A DNA stretch of 64,000 nucleotides from Sphingomonadaceae bacterium. GTDB taxonomy: Bacteria; Pseudomonadota; Alphaproteobacteria; Sphingomonadales; Sphingomonadaceae. Positions 25,860 through 35,412 of this stretch are shown here, piece by piece; position 1 is the first letter of the stretch, and every line of letters starts with the position of its first letter. Below the pieces are notes generated by a model, which searched no databases, was not told the DNA's origin, and saw only the letters and a program-made list of their open reading frames with translations. The DNA is taken from assembly GCA_947477745.1 (NCBI GenBank), contig CANJUF010000011.1:1-64000 (forward strand), written 5' to 3'. The position numbers were made by a program, and so were the translations under genes.

Positions 25860-26732
25860 TCAGTCCTGCCCGCGCCGTTTCTCGATGCGCGGGCGCAGCG
25901 TGGTCCAGGCGCGGCCTTCGCGCAAGGCGCTCCACCACGACAGCGGATTCCAGCCCTGCGTGCCGTCGAGCGAGAAGGTGATGAATTCGGCGCGCCCACC
26001 GATATCGTGGAGCGGCACCGGCCCGCCAAGCCCGTTCTCTTCCAGCATCGCGCGACTGTCGGCGCTGTGATCGCGGTTGTCGCCCATCAGGAAGACGTGA
26101 TCGGCGGGAATCTCGATCTCGGCCATGTCGTCGAGCGTCTGGCGCAGGTGATCGATCACCAGGTAGGTCGCCCCATTGGGCAGGGTCTCGCGCAGCATCG
26201 GCAGTTCGCAAACCTCACGGCCCGAAGGCATGCGCGCCTTGAGGCCGGGGAAGGTATAGTCGTCGCACGGCTGATCGGGATCGACGCTGAGCTCCAGCGG
26301 CGGTTCGACCGCTTGCGGCACTGGCTTGCCATTGAGAATGATCTGGCCATTGGCCACGGCGATCCGGTCACCCGGCAGCGCGACGACGCGCTTGATCAGG
26401 TCCTCGCGCCGGTTCCTAGGCACGACGATGACGATGTCACCGTATTCGGGGGTGCCGCCCGCAACGCGCCAGTCGCCGCGCGGAAGCAGGTGGAACGAGA
26501 CCGAAGACCAGTTCCAGCCGAAAGGATACTTGCTCACCACCAGCCGGTCGCCGACCAGCAGGCTGGGCATCATTGAGATCGAAGGGATGTAGAACGGCTT
26601 GGCGATCAGGCTGTGGAAACCGAGCACCGCGAGCAGCATCAGCAGAAGGCCGCGCAGTTCGCCCAGCCAGTCGACGCCCTTGGTCTCGGCTGGGCTGCCC
26701 GCTGCGGTCTGGATTGGCGGAACGTCGCTCAT
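25860..26732 (-). CDS. lepB: Signal peptidase I
   Basis: About 290 residues from the ATG at 26732, overlapping the acpS stop (ATGA). It cuts signal peptides from exported proteins at the inner membrane. After a short cytosolic head comes one membrane helix ([18 protein letters not shown]), then [24 protein letters not shown] with the catalytic Ser, [12 protein letters not shown] with the catalytic Lys, and [12 protein letters not shown]. Encoded with acpS and other housekeeping genes in one minus-strand run. Confidence 0.96.
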   Translation of the reverse strand: MSDVPPIQTAAGSPAETKGVDWLGELRGLLLMLLAVLGFHSLIAKPFYIPSISMMPSLLVGDRLVVSKYPFGWNWSSVSFHLLPRGDWRVAGGTPEYGDIVIVVPRNRREDLIKRVVALPGDRIAVANGQIILNGKPVPQAVEPPLELSVDPDQPCDDYTFPGLKARMPSGREVCELPMLRETLPNGATYLVIDHLRQTLDDMAEIEIPADHVFLMGDNRDHSADSRAMLEENGLGGPVPLHDIGGRAEFITFSLDGTQGWNPLSWWSALREGRAWTTLRPRIEKRRGQD

Positions 26733-27130
26733 AGTGCCCGTGCCTCTATGACCACAAACGCCTGCGCCCATGGGTGATCGTCGGTGAGTGTGAGGTGAAT
26801 GACCGCCTCGTGGCCGTGGGGGACCATGCTTTCAAGCCGCAGCGCCGCGCCGCCGGTGAGCGCCAGGGTCGGTGCGCCGCTGCGGGCGTTGACCACGCCG
26901 ATGTCCTTCATGAAAACCCCGGCGCGAAAGCCGGTTCCCACGGCCTTGGAAAAGGCCTCCTTGGCGGCGAAACGTTTGGCGTAAGTCGCCGCCGTGGTGA
27001 GCTGGCGGCGACGCGCCTTGGCGCGTTCGATCTCGGTGAAGACGCGCAGCTCGAAACGCTCGCCAAAGCGGTCGAGCGAGTTTTGGATGCGCTCGATGTT
27101 GCACAGGTCGGAGCCGAGGCCGATGATCAT
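26729..27130 (-). CDS. acpS: Holo-[acyl-carrier-protein] synthase
   Basis: 133 residues. Transfers phosphopantetheine from coenzyme A onto acyl carrier protein. Marks are [14 protein letters not shown] (magnesium-binding Asp) and [17 protein letters not shown] with the second metal ligand. The start overlaps the stop of the small membrane gene before it (ATGA), and its own stop overlaps lepB. Confidence 0.96.
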   Translation of the reverse strand: MIIGLGSDLCNIERIQNSLDRFGERFELRVFTEIERAKARRRQLTTAATYAKRFAAKEAFSKAVGTGFRAGVFMKDIGVVNARSGAPTLALTGGAALRLESMVPHGHEAVIHLTLTDDHPWAQAFVVIEARAL

Positions 27131-27396
27131 GATAGAACCGCAATTACGAATATTAATGCAGTGAGAGTTGGGAGCAAAGTCATCCCTGTAGCTAACACTT
27201 GCTGGCCTCTATCCACGAGCATTTTGCTACCTGCCCACCAAGCCGCAAGGAGTATCGGGCTCGCCAAAAAGATTGGGCGAAGCCATTCTCGGTCAGGATG
27301 CCAAAGTCCAATGAAGGAATATGCAGCCAGGTAGAGGCTAAGTAGAAATGCCGTGACAATGCCGAGGGAGCGCAAGATTTGATGGACTATTTGCAC
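27127..27396 (-). CDS. Small membrane protein in the pdxJ-acpS gap (89 aa)
   Basis: Starts at a GTG that overlaps the pdxJ stop (TAGTG) and ends overlapping the acpS start (ATGA), so it is tightly coupled on both sides. Two to three hydrophobic helices are visible ([51 protein letters not shown]). The DNA is visibly more AT-rich than its neighbours. No known family came to mind. The perfect fit argues that it is real despite the foreign base composition. Confidence 0.7.
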   Translation of the reverse strand: MQIVHQILRSLGIVTAFLLSLYLAAYSFIGLWHPDREWLRPIFLASPILLAAWWAGSKMLVDRGQQVLATGMTLLPTLTALIFVIAVLS

Positions 27397-28127
27397 TATC
27401 GCGCCTCGTCCATCAGCCGCCGCATCCGCACGACCGCGTCCTCCAGCCCGGTGAAGATCGCCTCGCCGATCAGGTAATGGCCGATGTTGAGCTCTCGCAA
27501 TTGCGGGATCGCGGCGACCGGCTGGACATTCTTGTAAGTCAGCCCGTGCCCGGCGTGCGGCTCGATGCCGTTTTTCACCGCAAGCGCGGCCATGTCACTA
27601 AGGCGGCGCAGTTCCTCCGCAACGTTCCCGGCTTGCGCATGCGCGTACTCGCCGGTGTGAAATTCGACGACCGGCGCACCGAGGCGCATCGCCGCCTCGA
27701 CCTGGCGCGGTTCGGGAGCGATAAACAGGCTGACGCGGATGCCGGCATCGGTAAGCCGCGCGACGATCGGTGCCAGCCGGTTGTGCTGGCCTGCGGCGTC
27801 AAGCCCGCCCTCGGTGGTGCGTTCCTCGCGCCGTTCGGGCACGATGCAGGCGGCGTGCGGCATGTGGCGCAGCGCGATTTCCACCATTTCGTCAGTCGCC
27901 GCCATTTCGAGGTTGAGCGGCAGCCCTGTCGCATCCTGCACGCGCAGCAGATCGTCGTCGCGGATATGGCGGCGGTCTTCGCGCAGGTGCACGGTGATGC
28001 CGTCGCCTCCCGCCTCGGCAACGATCTGCGCGGCGCGCACCGGATCAGGATGATCGCCGCCGCGCGCATTGCGGATGGTGGCGACGTGATCGATGTTCAC
28101 GCCGAGCCTGAGCCGGTCGGTGCTCAC
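27396..28127 (-). CDS. pdxJ: Pyridoxine 5'-phosphate synthase
   Basis: 243 residues. Condenses 1-deoxyxylulose 5-phosphate and aminoacetone 3-phosphate to pyridoxine phosphate, completing DXP-dependent vitamin B6 synthesis. Seen: [43 protein letters not shown] and [22 protein letters not shown]-barrel family, full length. Overlaps the pyrE stop by 4 bp. Confidence 0.97.
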   Translation of the reverse strand: MSTDRLRLGVNIDHVATIRNARGGDHPDPVRAAQIVAEAGGDGITVHLREDRRHIRDDDLLRVQDATGLPLNLEMAATDEMVEIALRHMPHAACIVPERREERTTEGGLDAAGQHNRLAPIVARLTDAGIRVSLFIAPEPRQVEAAMRLGAPVVEFHTGEYAHAQAGNVAEELRRLSDMAALAVKNGIEPHAGHGLTYKNVQPVAAIPQLRELNIGHYLIGEAIFTGLEDAVVRMRRLMDEAR

Positions 28128-28708
28128 GGCTGCGCCCGGCTCCCCGGCTTGACTGCTGGCGTTGCGGCGAGCTCAGGCGGCAGCGCATCGGGCGCATAAG
28201 TGGGGAAGTTAAGCGCGATCAGCGGGTAGAACGGCACGCCAAGGTCTACCTCGCCGGCCGAGCGATCGACCAGCGCGGCCGCGGCGATAACCTTGCCGCC
28301 CGCCGCCTCGACCGCCTTGATGGCTTCGCGGGAGGACAGCCCGGTGGTCACCACGTCTTCGACCAGCAGCACCTGATCGCCCGGATCGAGCGCGAAGCCG
28401 CGCCGGAATTCGAAAGTGCCTTCGGGCCGCTCGACGAACAGCGCCTCGGTGCCCAGCGCGCGGCCCATTTCGTGACCGATGATGACCCCGCCCATCGCCG
28501 GGGAGACGACCCGGGTGATGGTCTTGCGCAATTCGCGAGGGATTCGCTGCGCCAGTGCGGCGGCGAGGCGCGACGCGCGCTCAGGATCCATCAACACCCG
28601 CGCGCACTGCAAATAATGCGCGCTGTGACGCCCCGACGATAGCAGGAAATGCCCCTCCAGAAGGGCGTCGCTGGCGCGGAATTCCGCCAGAATCTCCTCG
28701 TCGTTCAC
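28124..28708 (-). CDS. pyrE: Orotate phosphoribosyltransferase
   Basis: About 194 residues from a GTG at 28708 with AGAGG upstream; the frame remains open far upstream but only as Ala-rich noise antisense to coxB. Converts orotate and PRPP to orotidine phosphate. Marks are [16 protein letters not shown] at the start, [19 protein letters not shown], and the PRPP motif [14 protein letters not shown]. First gene of the minus-strand run and divergent from coxB. Confidence 0.95.
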   Translation of the reverse strand: MNDEEILAEFRASDALLEGHFLLSSGRHSAHYLQCARVLMDPERASRLAAALAQRIPRELRKTITRVVSPAMGGVIIGHEMGRALGTEALFVERPEGTFEFRRGFALDPGDQVLLVEDVVTTGLSSREAIKAVEAAGGKVIAAAALVDRSAGEVDLGVPFYPLIALNFPTYAPDALPPELAATPAVKPGSRAQP

Positions 28709-28913
28709 GTGCGATTGCCTCTCATTGCCAGCGAATCTGGAAAGCGCCCCGACGAGCCTGCTTGCTGCCCGGGCAATTTTTCCCCTAGAGGCGCTTGAGA
28801 CATGCCGCAAGCGCGCGTATAGGCCCCGCCAGATGGGGGGCAGATGCCCGTCTGTTTGGTTTGGGCAAGGCCGCAGGGCCGCGTCGTTGACGGAAGCGAA
28901 AGCACAAAAGACC
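28709..28913. promoter_or_regulatory. Divergent intergenic region between pyrE and coxB
   Basis: 205 bp that must hold promoters for the pyrE run and for the cytochrome oxidase cluster. The coxB leader includes the purine-rich GACGGAAGCGAAAGC before ATG 28914. No operator could be named. Confidence 0.35.
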
Positions 28914-30068
28914 ATGAATTTCGCCAGGCACGCAGGTGCGCTAAGCAAAGCAATCAAGGCCCTCGGGCTGAGCCTCGCCCTCGTCGCGGTTCCCGCCGCG
29001 CTTGAGGCGGCCGCGCCCGCCGCGCCGGCAGTGGAAGCGGCTCCGGCTCCGGTCGCACCAGCGGCTGCTCCGGCTCCCGCAGCATCGACCGCCGCGAACG
29101 ACAATGCCGCCGCAGCCGATACCGCTGCCGCAGCAGCGCCCGCCGCTCCGGTCGAGCGCATGAAGCCGACCGAAGGCAAGGGCATGCCGGTCGATGGCCG
29201 TCTGGGCCTTCAGGACCAGTATTCCCCGATCGGCCATTATGGCCATTGGATGCACAATGGGCTTGTCTGGGCGATGGGGATCATCAGCCTGTTTGTCCTT
29301 GGCCTGCTGCTTTGGGTTATGATCCGCTACAACAGCCGCGCCAATCCGGTTCCCTCGCGCACCAGCCACAACACGGTGATCGAGGTGCTTTGGACGCTGA
29401 TCCCGGTGCTGATCCTCGTAGGCATCGCGGTGCCTTCGATCGACTTGCTCGCCAAGCAATTCAAGCCGGCGCCCGACAATGCGCTGACCGTGAAGATCAC
29501 GGGCAACCAGTGGTTCTGGACCTACGGCTACCCTGACAATGGCGAGTTCGAGGTCGTCTCCTACATGCTCAACATTCCGGGCACCCCGGAAATCAATCCC
29601 GGCAAGCGGATGGTGGGCAGCGATCCGAGCGACGGGCCGAGCCATCTCGAGGTCGATAACCGCCTCGTGCTTCCGGTCGGTGAGCCGATCCGCCTGCAAA
29701 TTACTGCGGCCGACGTTATCCATTCGTTTGCCGTGCCTTCGCTGTGGTTCAAGCTCGACGCCGTACCGGGCAGGATCAACGAGAAGGTGCTCAGGATCGA
29801 TAAGCCGGGCGTCTATTACGGTCAGTGCTCCGAACTGTGCGGTCCCAAGCATGGCTACATGCCGATCGCCATCGAGGCGCTGCCGCGCGACCAGTTCAAC
29901 GCATGGGTGCTAAAGCAGGCCGGCGGCAAGATCGACGGCGTGAAGGAAGCGCCCGCTGCCGTTCCCGCGGCTGCCGCACCTTCCGCTGGCGCAACGCCAG
30001 CCGCCGCTCCCGCAGCTGCCGCAAGCGCGGCCCCTGCTGCTCCCGCACCCGCTGCTCCGGCTGAATAA
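28914..30068 (+). CDS. coxB: Cytochrome c oxidase subunit II
   Basis: 384 residues, long because of Ala/Pro-rich low-complexity tails at both ends (about residues 25-75 and the last 50). A signal segment (LGLSLALVAVPAALEAA) precedes the first tail. Two membrane helices follow (WAMGIISLFVLGLLLWVMI and VLWTLIPVLILVGIAVP), then the periplasmic cupredoxin domain with QWFWTYGYPD, DVIHSFAVPS and the CuA site CSELCGPKHGYM. It accepts electrons from cytochrome c for subunit I. First gene of the oxidase cluster. Confidence 0.96.
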   Translation: MNFARHAGALSKAIKALGLSLALVAVPAALEAAAPAAPAVEAAPAPVAPAAAPAPAASTAANDNAAAADTAAAAAPAAPVERMKPTEGKGMPVDGRLGLQDQYSPIGHYGHWMHNGLVWAMGIISLFVLGLLLWVMIRYNSRANPVPSRTSHNTVIEVLWTLIPVLILVGIAVPSIDLLAKQFKPAPDNALTVKITGNQWFWTYGYPDNGEFEVVSYMLNIPGTPEINPGKRMVGSDPSDGPSHLEVDNRLVLPVGEPIRLQITAADVIHSFAVPSLWFKLDAVPGRINEKVLRIDKPGVYYGQCSELCGPKHGYMPIAIEALPRDQFNAWVLKQAGGKIDGVKEAPAAVPAAAAPSAGATPAAAPAAAASAAPAAPAPAAPAE

Positions 30069-30106
30069 GCCCCAAGCCCGCAATACAAGACAGGGTCTGA
30101 CACAAC

Positions 30107-31807
30107 ATGGCAACCACCGCTCCGCCCGAAGGCTTTCAGGGTCACGCCGAGGATCATGCTCACCACGATCATGATCATGATCACAAGCCGGCTTTCTTCG
30201 CCCGCTGGTTCATGTCGACGAACCACAAGGACATTGGCACGCTCTACCTGATCTTCGCGATTTTTGCCGGGCTTATCGGCGGCGCGTTCTCGGGCATGAT
30301 GCGGCTCGAACTGGCCGAGCCCGGTATCCAGTATCTCGATACCTTCACACGCCTGTTCGGCGCGACCAATCCCGATTTTAACGCCACGCTCAACACCTGG
30401 AACGTGCTGATCACCGCGCACGGCCTGATCATGGTGTTCTTCATGGTCATGCCAGCGATCATCGGCGGATTCGGCAACTGGTTCGTGCCGCTCATGATCG
30501 GCGCGCCCGACATGGCGTTCCCGCGCATGAACAACATCTCGTTCTGGCTGACGGTCGCCGGTTTCTGTTCGCTGATGACTTCGGCATTCGTGCCGGGCGG
30601 CTACGGACTCGGCTCGGGCGTGGGCTGGACCGTCTATGCACCGCTGTCGACCTACGGCTCGGCAGGCCCGTCGACCGACTTTGCGATCTTCTCGCTGCAC
30701 CTTGCCGGCGCAGGTTCGATCATGGGCGCGATCAATTTCATCACCACGATCTTCAACATGCGTGCGCCCGGCATGACCATGCACAAGATGCCGCTGTTCG
30801 TGTGGTCGGTGCTGGTCACCGCCTTCCTGCTGCTGCTGGCGCTGCCGGTGCTGGCCGCGGCGATCACCATGCTGATTACCGACCGCAATTTCGGAACGAC
30901 TTTCTTCGATCCGTCAGGCGGCGGCGATCCGGTGCTTTACCAGCATCTGTTCTGGTTCTTCGGCCATCCTGAAGTCTACATCATGATTCTGCCGGGCTTC
31001 GGCATTATCTCGCAGATCATCTCGACCTTCTCGAAGAAGCCCGTGTTCGGTTATCTCGGCATGGCCTATGCGATGGTTGCGATTGGCGTAGTCGGCTTCA
31101 TCGTGTGGGCGCACCACATGTACACCACCGGCATGTCGGTCGATACCAAGATGTATTTCACCGCTGCGACCATGGTGATCGCGGTGCCGACCGGCATCAA
31201 GATCTTCTCTTGGATCGCGACGATGTGGGGCGGTTCGATCGAATTCAAATCGCCGATGGTCTGGGCGATCGGCTTCATCTTCCTGTTCACCGTGGGCGGT
31301 GTCACCGGCGTTTACCTCGCCAGCGGTGGCATCGACGACGTGGTCCACGACACCTATTTCGTGGTTGCCCACTTCCACTATGTGCTCTCGATGGGCGCGG
31401 TGACGGCGCTGTTCGCCGGGTTCTATTACTGGTTCCCGAAGATGAGCGGGCGGATGCATTCCGAATTCCTCGCGCACGTCCACTTCTGGATCTTCTTCAT
31501 CGGCGTGAACACGATCTTCTTCCCGCAGCATTTCCTTGGCCTGCAGGGAATGCCGCGCCGCTATCCCGACTATGCCGAGGCCTACGCCTACTGGAACGAG
31601 ATCTCCTCCATCGGTTATGCGATCATGGCGGTTTCGATCGGGGTGTGGTTCATCAACATCATCTACGCCTACACCATGGGCAAGAAGGCAGAAGGCAACT
31701 ACTGGGGTGAAGGCGCGACCACGCTCGAGTGGACGCTGTCGAGCCCGCCGCCGTTCCACCAGTACGAAACGCTGCCGGTGATCGACGACAAGGCGCACGC
31801 ACACTGA
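30107..31807 (+). CDS. ctaD: Cytochrome c oxidase subunit I
   Basis: 566 residues, aa3-type. Twelve membrane helices are expected. Heme and copper ligands are visible in [30 protein letters not shown] (CuB His and crosslinking Tyr), [10 protein letters not shown] (CuB His pair), and [12 protein letters not shown] (heme a3 and heme a His). The N terminus has an unusual cytosolic His/Asp stretch ([15 protein letters not shown]) made by a GATCAT repeat in the DNA, which could bind metal. It performs the oxygen-reducing, proton-pumping step of respiration. Confidence 0.97.
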   Translation: MATTAPPEGFQGHAEDHAHHDHDHDHKPAFFARWFMSTNHKDIGTLYLIFAIFAGLIGGAFSGMMRLELAEPGIQYLDTFTRLFGATNPDFNATLNTWNVLITAHGLIMVFFMVMPAIIGGFGNWFVPLMIGAPDMAFPRMNNISFWLTVAGFCSLMTSAFVPGGYGLGSGVGWTVYAPLSTYGSAGPSTDFAIFSLHLAGAGSIMGAINFITTIFNMRAPGMTMHKMPLFVWSVLVTAFLLLLALPVLAAAITMLITDRNFGTTFFDPSGGGDPVLYQHLFWFFGHPEVYIMILPGFGIISQIISTFSKKPVFGYLGMAYAMVAIGVVGFIVWAHHMYTTGMSVDTKMYFTAATMVIAVPTGIKIFSWIATMWGGSIEFKSPMVWAIGFIFLFTVGGVTGVYLASGGIDDVVHDTYFVVAHFHYVLSMGAVTALFAGFYYWFPKMSGRMHSEFLAHVHFWIFFIGVNTIFFPQHFLGLQGMPRRYPDYAEAYAYWNEISSIGYAIMAVSIGVWFINIIYAYTMGKKAEGNYWGEGATTLEWTLSSPPPFHQYETLPVIDDKAHAH

Positions 31808-31873
31808 TGTCCTGGTGGCCTGCTCCCTTGTGGGGCGGGCCGCTGCGGCACCTTGCGCGCTAAGGATAAAGCC

Positions 31874-32776
31874 GTGACACAAGCCGCGAGCCTTCACATT
31901 CCCACTGACTGGCGCGATTTCCTCGCGCTGACCAAGCCGCGCGTGATGAGCCTGGTGATCTTCACCGGGATTTGCGGACTGATCGCCGCGCCGGAACGGA
32001 TCCATCCGGTGCTCGCCTTTACCGCGATACTGTGCATCGCCGTTGGCGCGGGCGGCGCGGCAGCGCTCAACCAGTGGTGGGAAGCCGATCTCGACGCCGG
32101 GATGCGCCGCACCTCGGCGCGCCCGCTACCTGCCGGACGCATGAACCCCGATGACGCCCGCGATTTCGGCGTGGGGCTGTGCGCCGGATCCGTGCTGCTG
32201 ATGGGCCTTGCGATCGGCTGGCTCGCAGCGGTGATACTGGCGATTTCGATCGTCTATTACGCCGTCGTTTACACCATCTGGCTCAAGCCCCGCACCCCGC
32301 AGAACATCGTCATCGGTGGCGGCGCAGGCGCGTTCCCGCCGCTGATCGGCTGGGTCGCGGCTACCGGCGAGATCACGACGATGCCGGTGCTGCTGTTCGC
32401 GATCATCTTCTTCTGGACCCCGCCGCACTTCTGGGCGCTCGCACTGTTCGTGAAGAGCGAGTATGCCAAGGTCGGCATTCCCATGATGCCGGTGGTGGCG
32501 GGCGAGCGATCGACGCGCCGCCAGATCCTCGCCTATGCCGCGCTGCTCCTGCCACTGTCGATGGCGCCTTGGTGGATCGGCGGGACCGGAGCGGTATACG
32601 GCCTGTCCGCCTTGGCGCTGAGCCTCGTATTCCTCGGTCTTGCAGCGCGGGTAGGACTGCGCGTATCGTACGAAGGCGATACGATGAAGCCCGAGAAGCA
32701 ACTGTTCGCTTGGTCGATTATTTATCTTTTCGCCCTGTTCGCCGCGCTGGTGGCGGACCGGCTGATTGTGGCCTAG
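31874..32776 (+). CDS. ctaB: Heme O synthase (protoheme IX farnesyltransferase)
   Basis: About 300 residues from a GTG with AAGGA 7 bases upstream. An integral membrane UbiA-family enzyme that puts a farnesyl group on heme b for heme o/a. The first acidic motif is [21 protein letters not shown], and a second, [20 protein letters not shown], follows. Positioned after ctaD, as usual for oxidase assembly. Confidence 0.95.
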   Translation: MTQAASLHIPTDWRDFLALTKPRVMSLVIFTGICGLIAAPERIHPVLAFTAILCIAVGAGGAAALNQWWEADLDAGMRRTSARPLPAGRMNPDDARDFGVGLCAGSVLLMGLAIGWLAAVILAISIVYYAVVYTIWLKPRTPQNIVIGGGAGAFPPLIGWVAATGEITTMPVLLFAIIFFWTPPHFWALALFVKSEYAKVGIPMMPVVAGERSTRRQILAYAALLLPLSMAPWWIGGTGAVYGLSALALSLVFLGLAARVGLRVSYEGDTMKPEKQLFAWSIIYLFALFAALVADRLIVA

Positions 32777-32785
32777 ATTGACCTG

Positions 32786-32917
32786 ATGACTGACAACACG
32801 CCCCCCGATCCGAATGACATTGCCCGCATCCGGCGGAGCCGCAACAATGTGGTAGGCCTGTTGCTCGCCGCTTTCGTGGTGCTGGTGTTCTTCATCTCGA
32901 TCGCCAAGATGGGGTGA
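32786..32917 (+). CDS. CoxF-like single-span membrane peptide (43 aa)
   Basis: Too short for routine gene finding. MTDNTPPDPNDIARIRRSRN is followed by one membrane helix (VVGLLLAAFVVLVFFISIA). It starts 9 bp after ctaB and its stop overlaps the ctaG start (GTGA). Small single-helix proteins at this spot are typical of oxidase clusters in alphaproteobacteria and are thought to aid assembly. Confidence 0.8.
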   Translation: MTDNTPPDPNDIARIRRSRNNVVGLLLAAFVVLVFFISIAKMG

Positions 32918-33516
32918 GTCTGGTGAGCGCAGCATCGATCAGCCTTGACCACCGCAACCGGCGCACGGCTGCGATTTTTGCATTGTTCGCGGCCTTGATG
33001 CTGGGGCTGGGTTTTGCCTCGGTTCCGCTTTACCGGATGTTTTGCCAGGTGACCGGCTTCGGCGGCACCACCCAGCGCGTCAGCGAGGCGCAGGCGGCGA
33101 CGGTACAAGCGACGGGCAAGACCATTACGGTGCGCTTCGACGCCAATGTCGAACGCGGCTTTCCGTGGCGTTTCCGACCAGAGCAGGTCAAGGACACGGT
33201 AACAATCGGCGCACGCGACATGGCGATCTACACAGCGCGCAACCTCTCGGACAAGCCGATCACCGGCATGGCCACCTTCAATGTCGAACCCGAATATGTC
33301 GGCAAGTATTTCGACAAGGTGCAGTGCTTCTGCTTCACCGAGCAGACGCTTCAGCCGGGGCAGGAAGTTCGCATGCCGGTGCTCTATTATGTCGACCCCG
33401 CGATCCTTGACGACAAGGAAGCGCGGGACGTCGAATCGATTACGCTGAGCTACACATTTCACCCGATCGCAGGCGACACCGCGAATGGGCTGGACCGCAC
33501 CGGATCGGGGAGTTAA
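32914..33516 (+). CDS. ctaG: Cytochrome c oxidase assembly protein CtaG (Cox11)
   Basis: 200 residues from a GTG. One N-terminal membrane helix (AAIFALFAALMLGLGFASVPL), then a periplasmic beta domain with FCQVTGFGGTTQ and the copper-binding CFCFTEQTLQPGQ. Cox11 delivers copper to the CuB site of subunit I. Confidence 0.96.
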   Translation: MSLVSAASISLDHRNRRTAAIFALFAALMLGLGFASVPLYRMFCQVTGFGGTTQRVSEAQAATVQATGKTITVRFDANVERGFPWRFRPEQVKDTVTIGARDMAIYTARNLSDKPITGMATFNVEPEYVGKYFDKVQCFCFTEQTLQPGQEVRMPVLYYVDPAILDDKEARDVESITLSYTFHPIAGDTANGLDRTGSGS

Positions 33517-33594
33517 GGGGCGAGGCAACCGCGCGCTGCGGCGAGCCCGCCGCGACGCTTGATGACCACGGATTTGCAAGGGACTACGGGGCAC

Positions 33595-34416
33595 ATGGCC
33601 GGAAAAGTAAACCATGATTATCACATCCTGCCGCCGGATATCTGGCCGGTCACCGGTGCGTTTTCGGCGCTCATGTTCACCAGTGGCATGGTCCTGTTCA
33701 TGCACGACCTGTCGGGCTGGCCGATCGTCATGGGGCTTGGCATCGCCGGCCTGATCGCGACTTTCTTTTCGTGGTTCTCGAATATCGTGAAGGAAGCGCA
33801 TGCGGGCCACCACACCCCTATCGTTCAGCTTCACCTGCGCTATGGCATGATCCTGTTCATCGCGTCCGAAGTGATGTTCTTCGTCGGCTGGTTCTGGTCG
33901 TTCTTCGATTTCGCGCTGTTCCCCGATACGATCTCCGAAGTGGTCGGCGGACAGTTCCCGCCCAAGGCGATCGAGGCGGTCATGAATCCGTTCGACCTGC
34001 CGCTGCTCAACACCCTGATCCTGCTGTGCTCGGGCACCACGGTGACCTGGGCGCACCACTGCCTGATCCACGGCGACCGTGATGGCCTGAAGAAGGGCCT
34101 GTGGCTGACGATCCTGCTCGGGCTGCTGTTCACCTCGATCCAGGCTTACGAATATGCCCATGCGCCGTTCAACTTCGGCGAGAACACGTATGGTTCGGCG
34201 TTCTACATGGCGACCGGCTTCCACGGCTTCCATGTCATCGTCGGCACGATCATGCTGATCGTATGCCTTGTGCGTGCCTACAAGGGCCACTTCACCCCGC
34301 GCCAACACTTCGGCTTCGAGGCTGCTGCATGGTATTGGCACTTCGTCGACGTGGTCTGGCTGTTCCTGTTCGTCGCCGTCTATGTCTGGGGTGGCTGGGG
34401 CGCGCCGATCCACTGA
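33595..34416 (+). CDS. ctaE: Cytochrome c oxidase subunit III
   Basis: About 273 residues from the ATG at 33595 (MAGKVNHDYHILPPDIWP); the frame is open from 33559 and an earlier start is possible. Seven membrane helices are expected, with conserved ASEVMFFVGWFWSFF, VTWAHHCLIHGDR, ATGFHGFHVIVGTIML and AAAWYWHFVDVVWLFLF. Supports oxygen delivery and stability of the oxidase. The DUF983 gene starts on its stop codon. Confidence 0.96.
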   Translation: MAGKVNHDYHILPPDIWPVTGAFSALMFTSGMVLFMHDLSGWPIVMGLGIAGLIATFFSWFSNIVKEAHAGHHTPIVQLHLRYGMILFIASEVMFFVGWFWSFFDFALFPDTISEVVGGQFPPKAIEAVMNPFDLPLLNTLILLCSGTTVTWAHHCLIHGDRDGLKKGLWLTILLGLLFTSIQAYEYAHAPFNFGENTYGSAFYMATGFHGFHVIVGTIMLIVCLVRAYKGHFTPRQHFGFEAAAWYWHFVDVVWLFLFVAVYVWGGWGAPIH

Positions 34417-34811
34417 TGGATCAACCCCGTTCCAATAACGAAGGGCAGCCGGGGCTCGTTCCGGCTGCCCTTTTCGGTTTATGCCCGCAATGCGGCGCGC
34501 GCTCGTTGTTCGAAGGGCTCGCCCGCTTCGCACCTAAGTGCCCGGCTTGCGGGCTGGACTATTCGCAGTTCAATGTCGGCGACGGGCCTGCCGCTTTCCT
34601 CACCATGGTGATCGGCGCGCTGGTCGTGGGCCTCGCCTTGTGGGTGCAGCTTGCCTTCGAGCCGCCGTTCTGGGTCCACGTCGTACTTTGGGTGCCGATG
34701 ACGGCTGCGGCGGTGATCTGGGGCCTGCGCGCGGGCAAGGCGGCGCTGCTGGCGGCGGAATATCGGCGCGGCGCGAAGGAAGCAGGCGGAAGCGACCTGC
34801 AAGGCGAATGA
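34416..34811 (+). CDS. DUF983 zinc-ribbon membrane protein
   Basis: 131 residues, starting TGATG on the ctaE stop. A CPQCGARSLF...CPACGLDYSQF zinc ribbon (two CxxC pairs) precedes two membrane helices (AAFLTMVIGALVVGLALWV and VVLWVPMTAAAVIWGL). DUF983 proteins often flank oxidase genes and may help assembly. Odd feature: codons 9-19 lie in a perfect terminator-like hairpin (34441-34480). Confidence 0.9.
   Translation: MDQPRSNNEGQPGLVPAALFGLCPQCGARSLFEGLARFAPKCPACGLDYSQFNVGDGPAAFLTMVIGALVVGLALWVQLAFEPPFWVHVVLWVPMTAAAVIWGLRAGKAALLAAEYRRGAKEAGGSDLQGE
34441..34480 (+). terminator. Terminator-shaped hairpin inside the 5' end of the DUF983 gene
   Basis: A 12-bp perfect stem (AAGGGCAGCCGG / CCGGCTGCCCTT) with an 8-base loop, followed by TTTTCGGTTT. 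This is textbook rho-independent shape directly after ctaE, yet it encodes residues 9-19 of the next protein. It may attenuate DUF983-SURF1-thrC expression. Termination itself is inferred. Confidence 0.6.
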
Positions 34812-35401
34812 TCCGCCGGCTGCCTGTCATCGCGACGGTGATCGTCCTGCTCGCTGTCGGCGTGATGATTCGCCTCGGCGTATGGCAGCTCGACCGGCTG
34901 CACCAGAAGGAGGCGCTGCTCGCGCGCTATGCCTCGGCGCAGTCGATGTCCGCCGACGCCTCGTGGCCAAGCGATGAAGCGCAGGCCGAGCTGGTCTATT
35001 ATCGCCACGTCCGCATCCGGTGCACGCAGGTTAGATCGATCCTGCCGATGGCAGGCACCAATGCGAAAGGCGAAGCGGGCATCGCCCATGTCGCGACCTG
35101 CGATCTGCGGGATGGCGGCAAGGCGAATGTCGTGCTGGGCTGGTCGCAAGATCCTGCGCCGCGAAGCTGGAGCGGCGGCGAAGTGGCGGGGCTGATCGCG
35201 CCGGGCGGCGATGCCGGGCCGCGCCTGGTCGCCGATCCGCCGCTGGCTGGCCTTGATGCAAATGCCCATCCCGACCCCTCGACGATTGCCAACAATCACT
35301 TGTCCTATGCGGTGCAGTGGTTCCTGTTCGCGGCGGTTGCATTGGTGATCTATGCGCTTGCGGTGAGGAAGCGGCTTGCCCGCGCCGTGCCGGAAGGCTA
35401 A
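34808..35401 (+). CDS. SURF1-family oxidase assembly protein
   Basis: 197 residues, a short version of the family. An N-terminal membrane helix (LPVIATVIVLLAVGVMIRLG) with WQLDRLHQKEALLARY directly after it, a periplasmic domain, and a C-terminal membrane helix (WFLFAAVALVIYALAV). The two-helix layout and WQ-R motif fit SURF1, which aids heme a insertion into subunit I. ATGA overlap with the DUF983 gene. Confidence 0.88.
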   Translation: MIRRLPVIATVIVLLAVGVMIRLGVWQLDRLHQKEALLARYASAQSMSADASWPSDEAQAELVYYRHVRIRCTQVRSILPMAGTNAKGEAGIAHVATCDLRDGGKANVVLGWSQDPAPRSWSGGEVAGLIAPGGDAGPRLVADPPLAGLDANAHPDPSTIANNHLSYAVQWFLFAAVALVIYALAVRKRLARAVPEG

Positions 35402-35412
35402 CCGCGCGCACC

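Noticed and set aside
32773..34533. A 586-codon open frame antisense to the ctaG-ctaE region
   Set aside because: It lies entirely opposite well-supported oxidase genes and has random-looking Arg/His/Asp composition.
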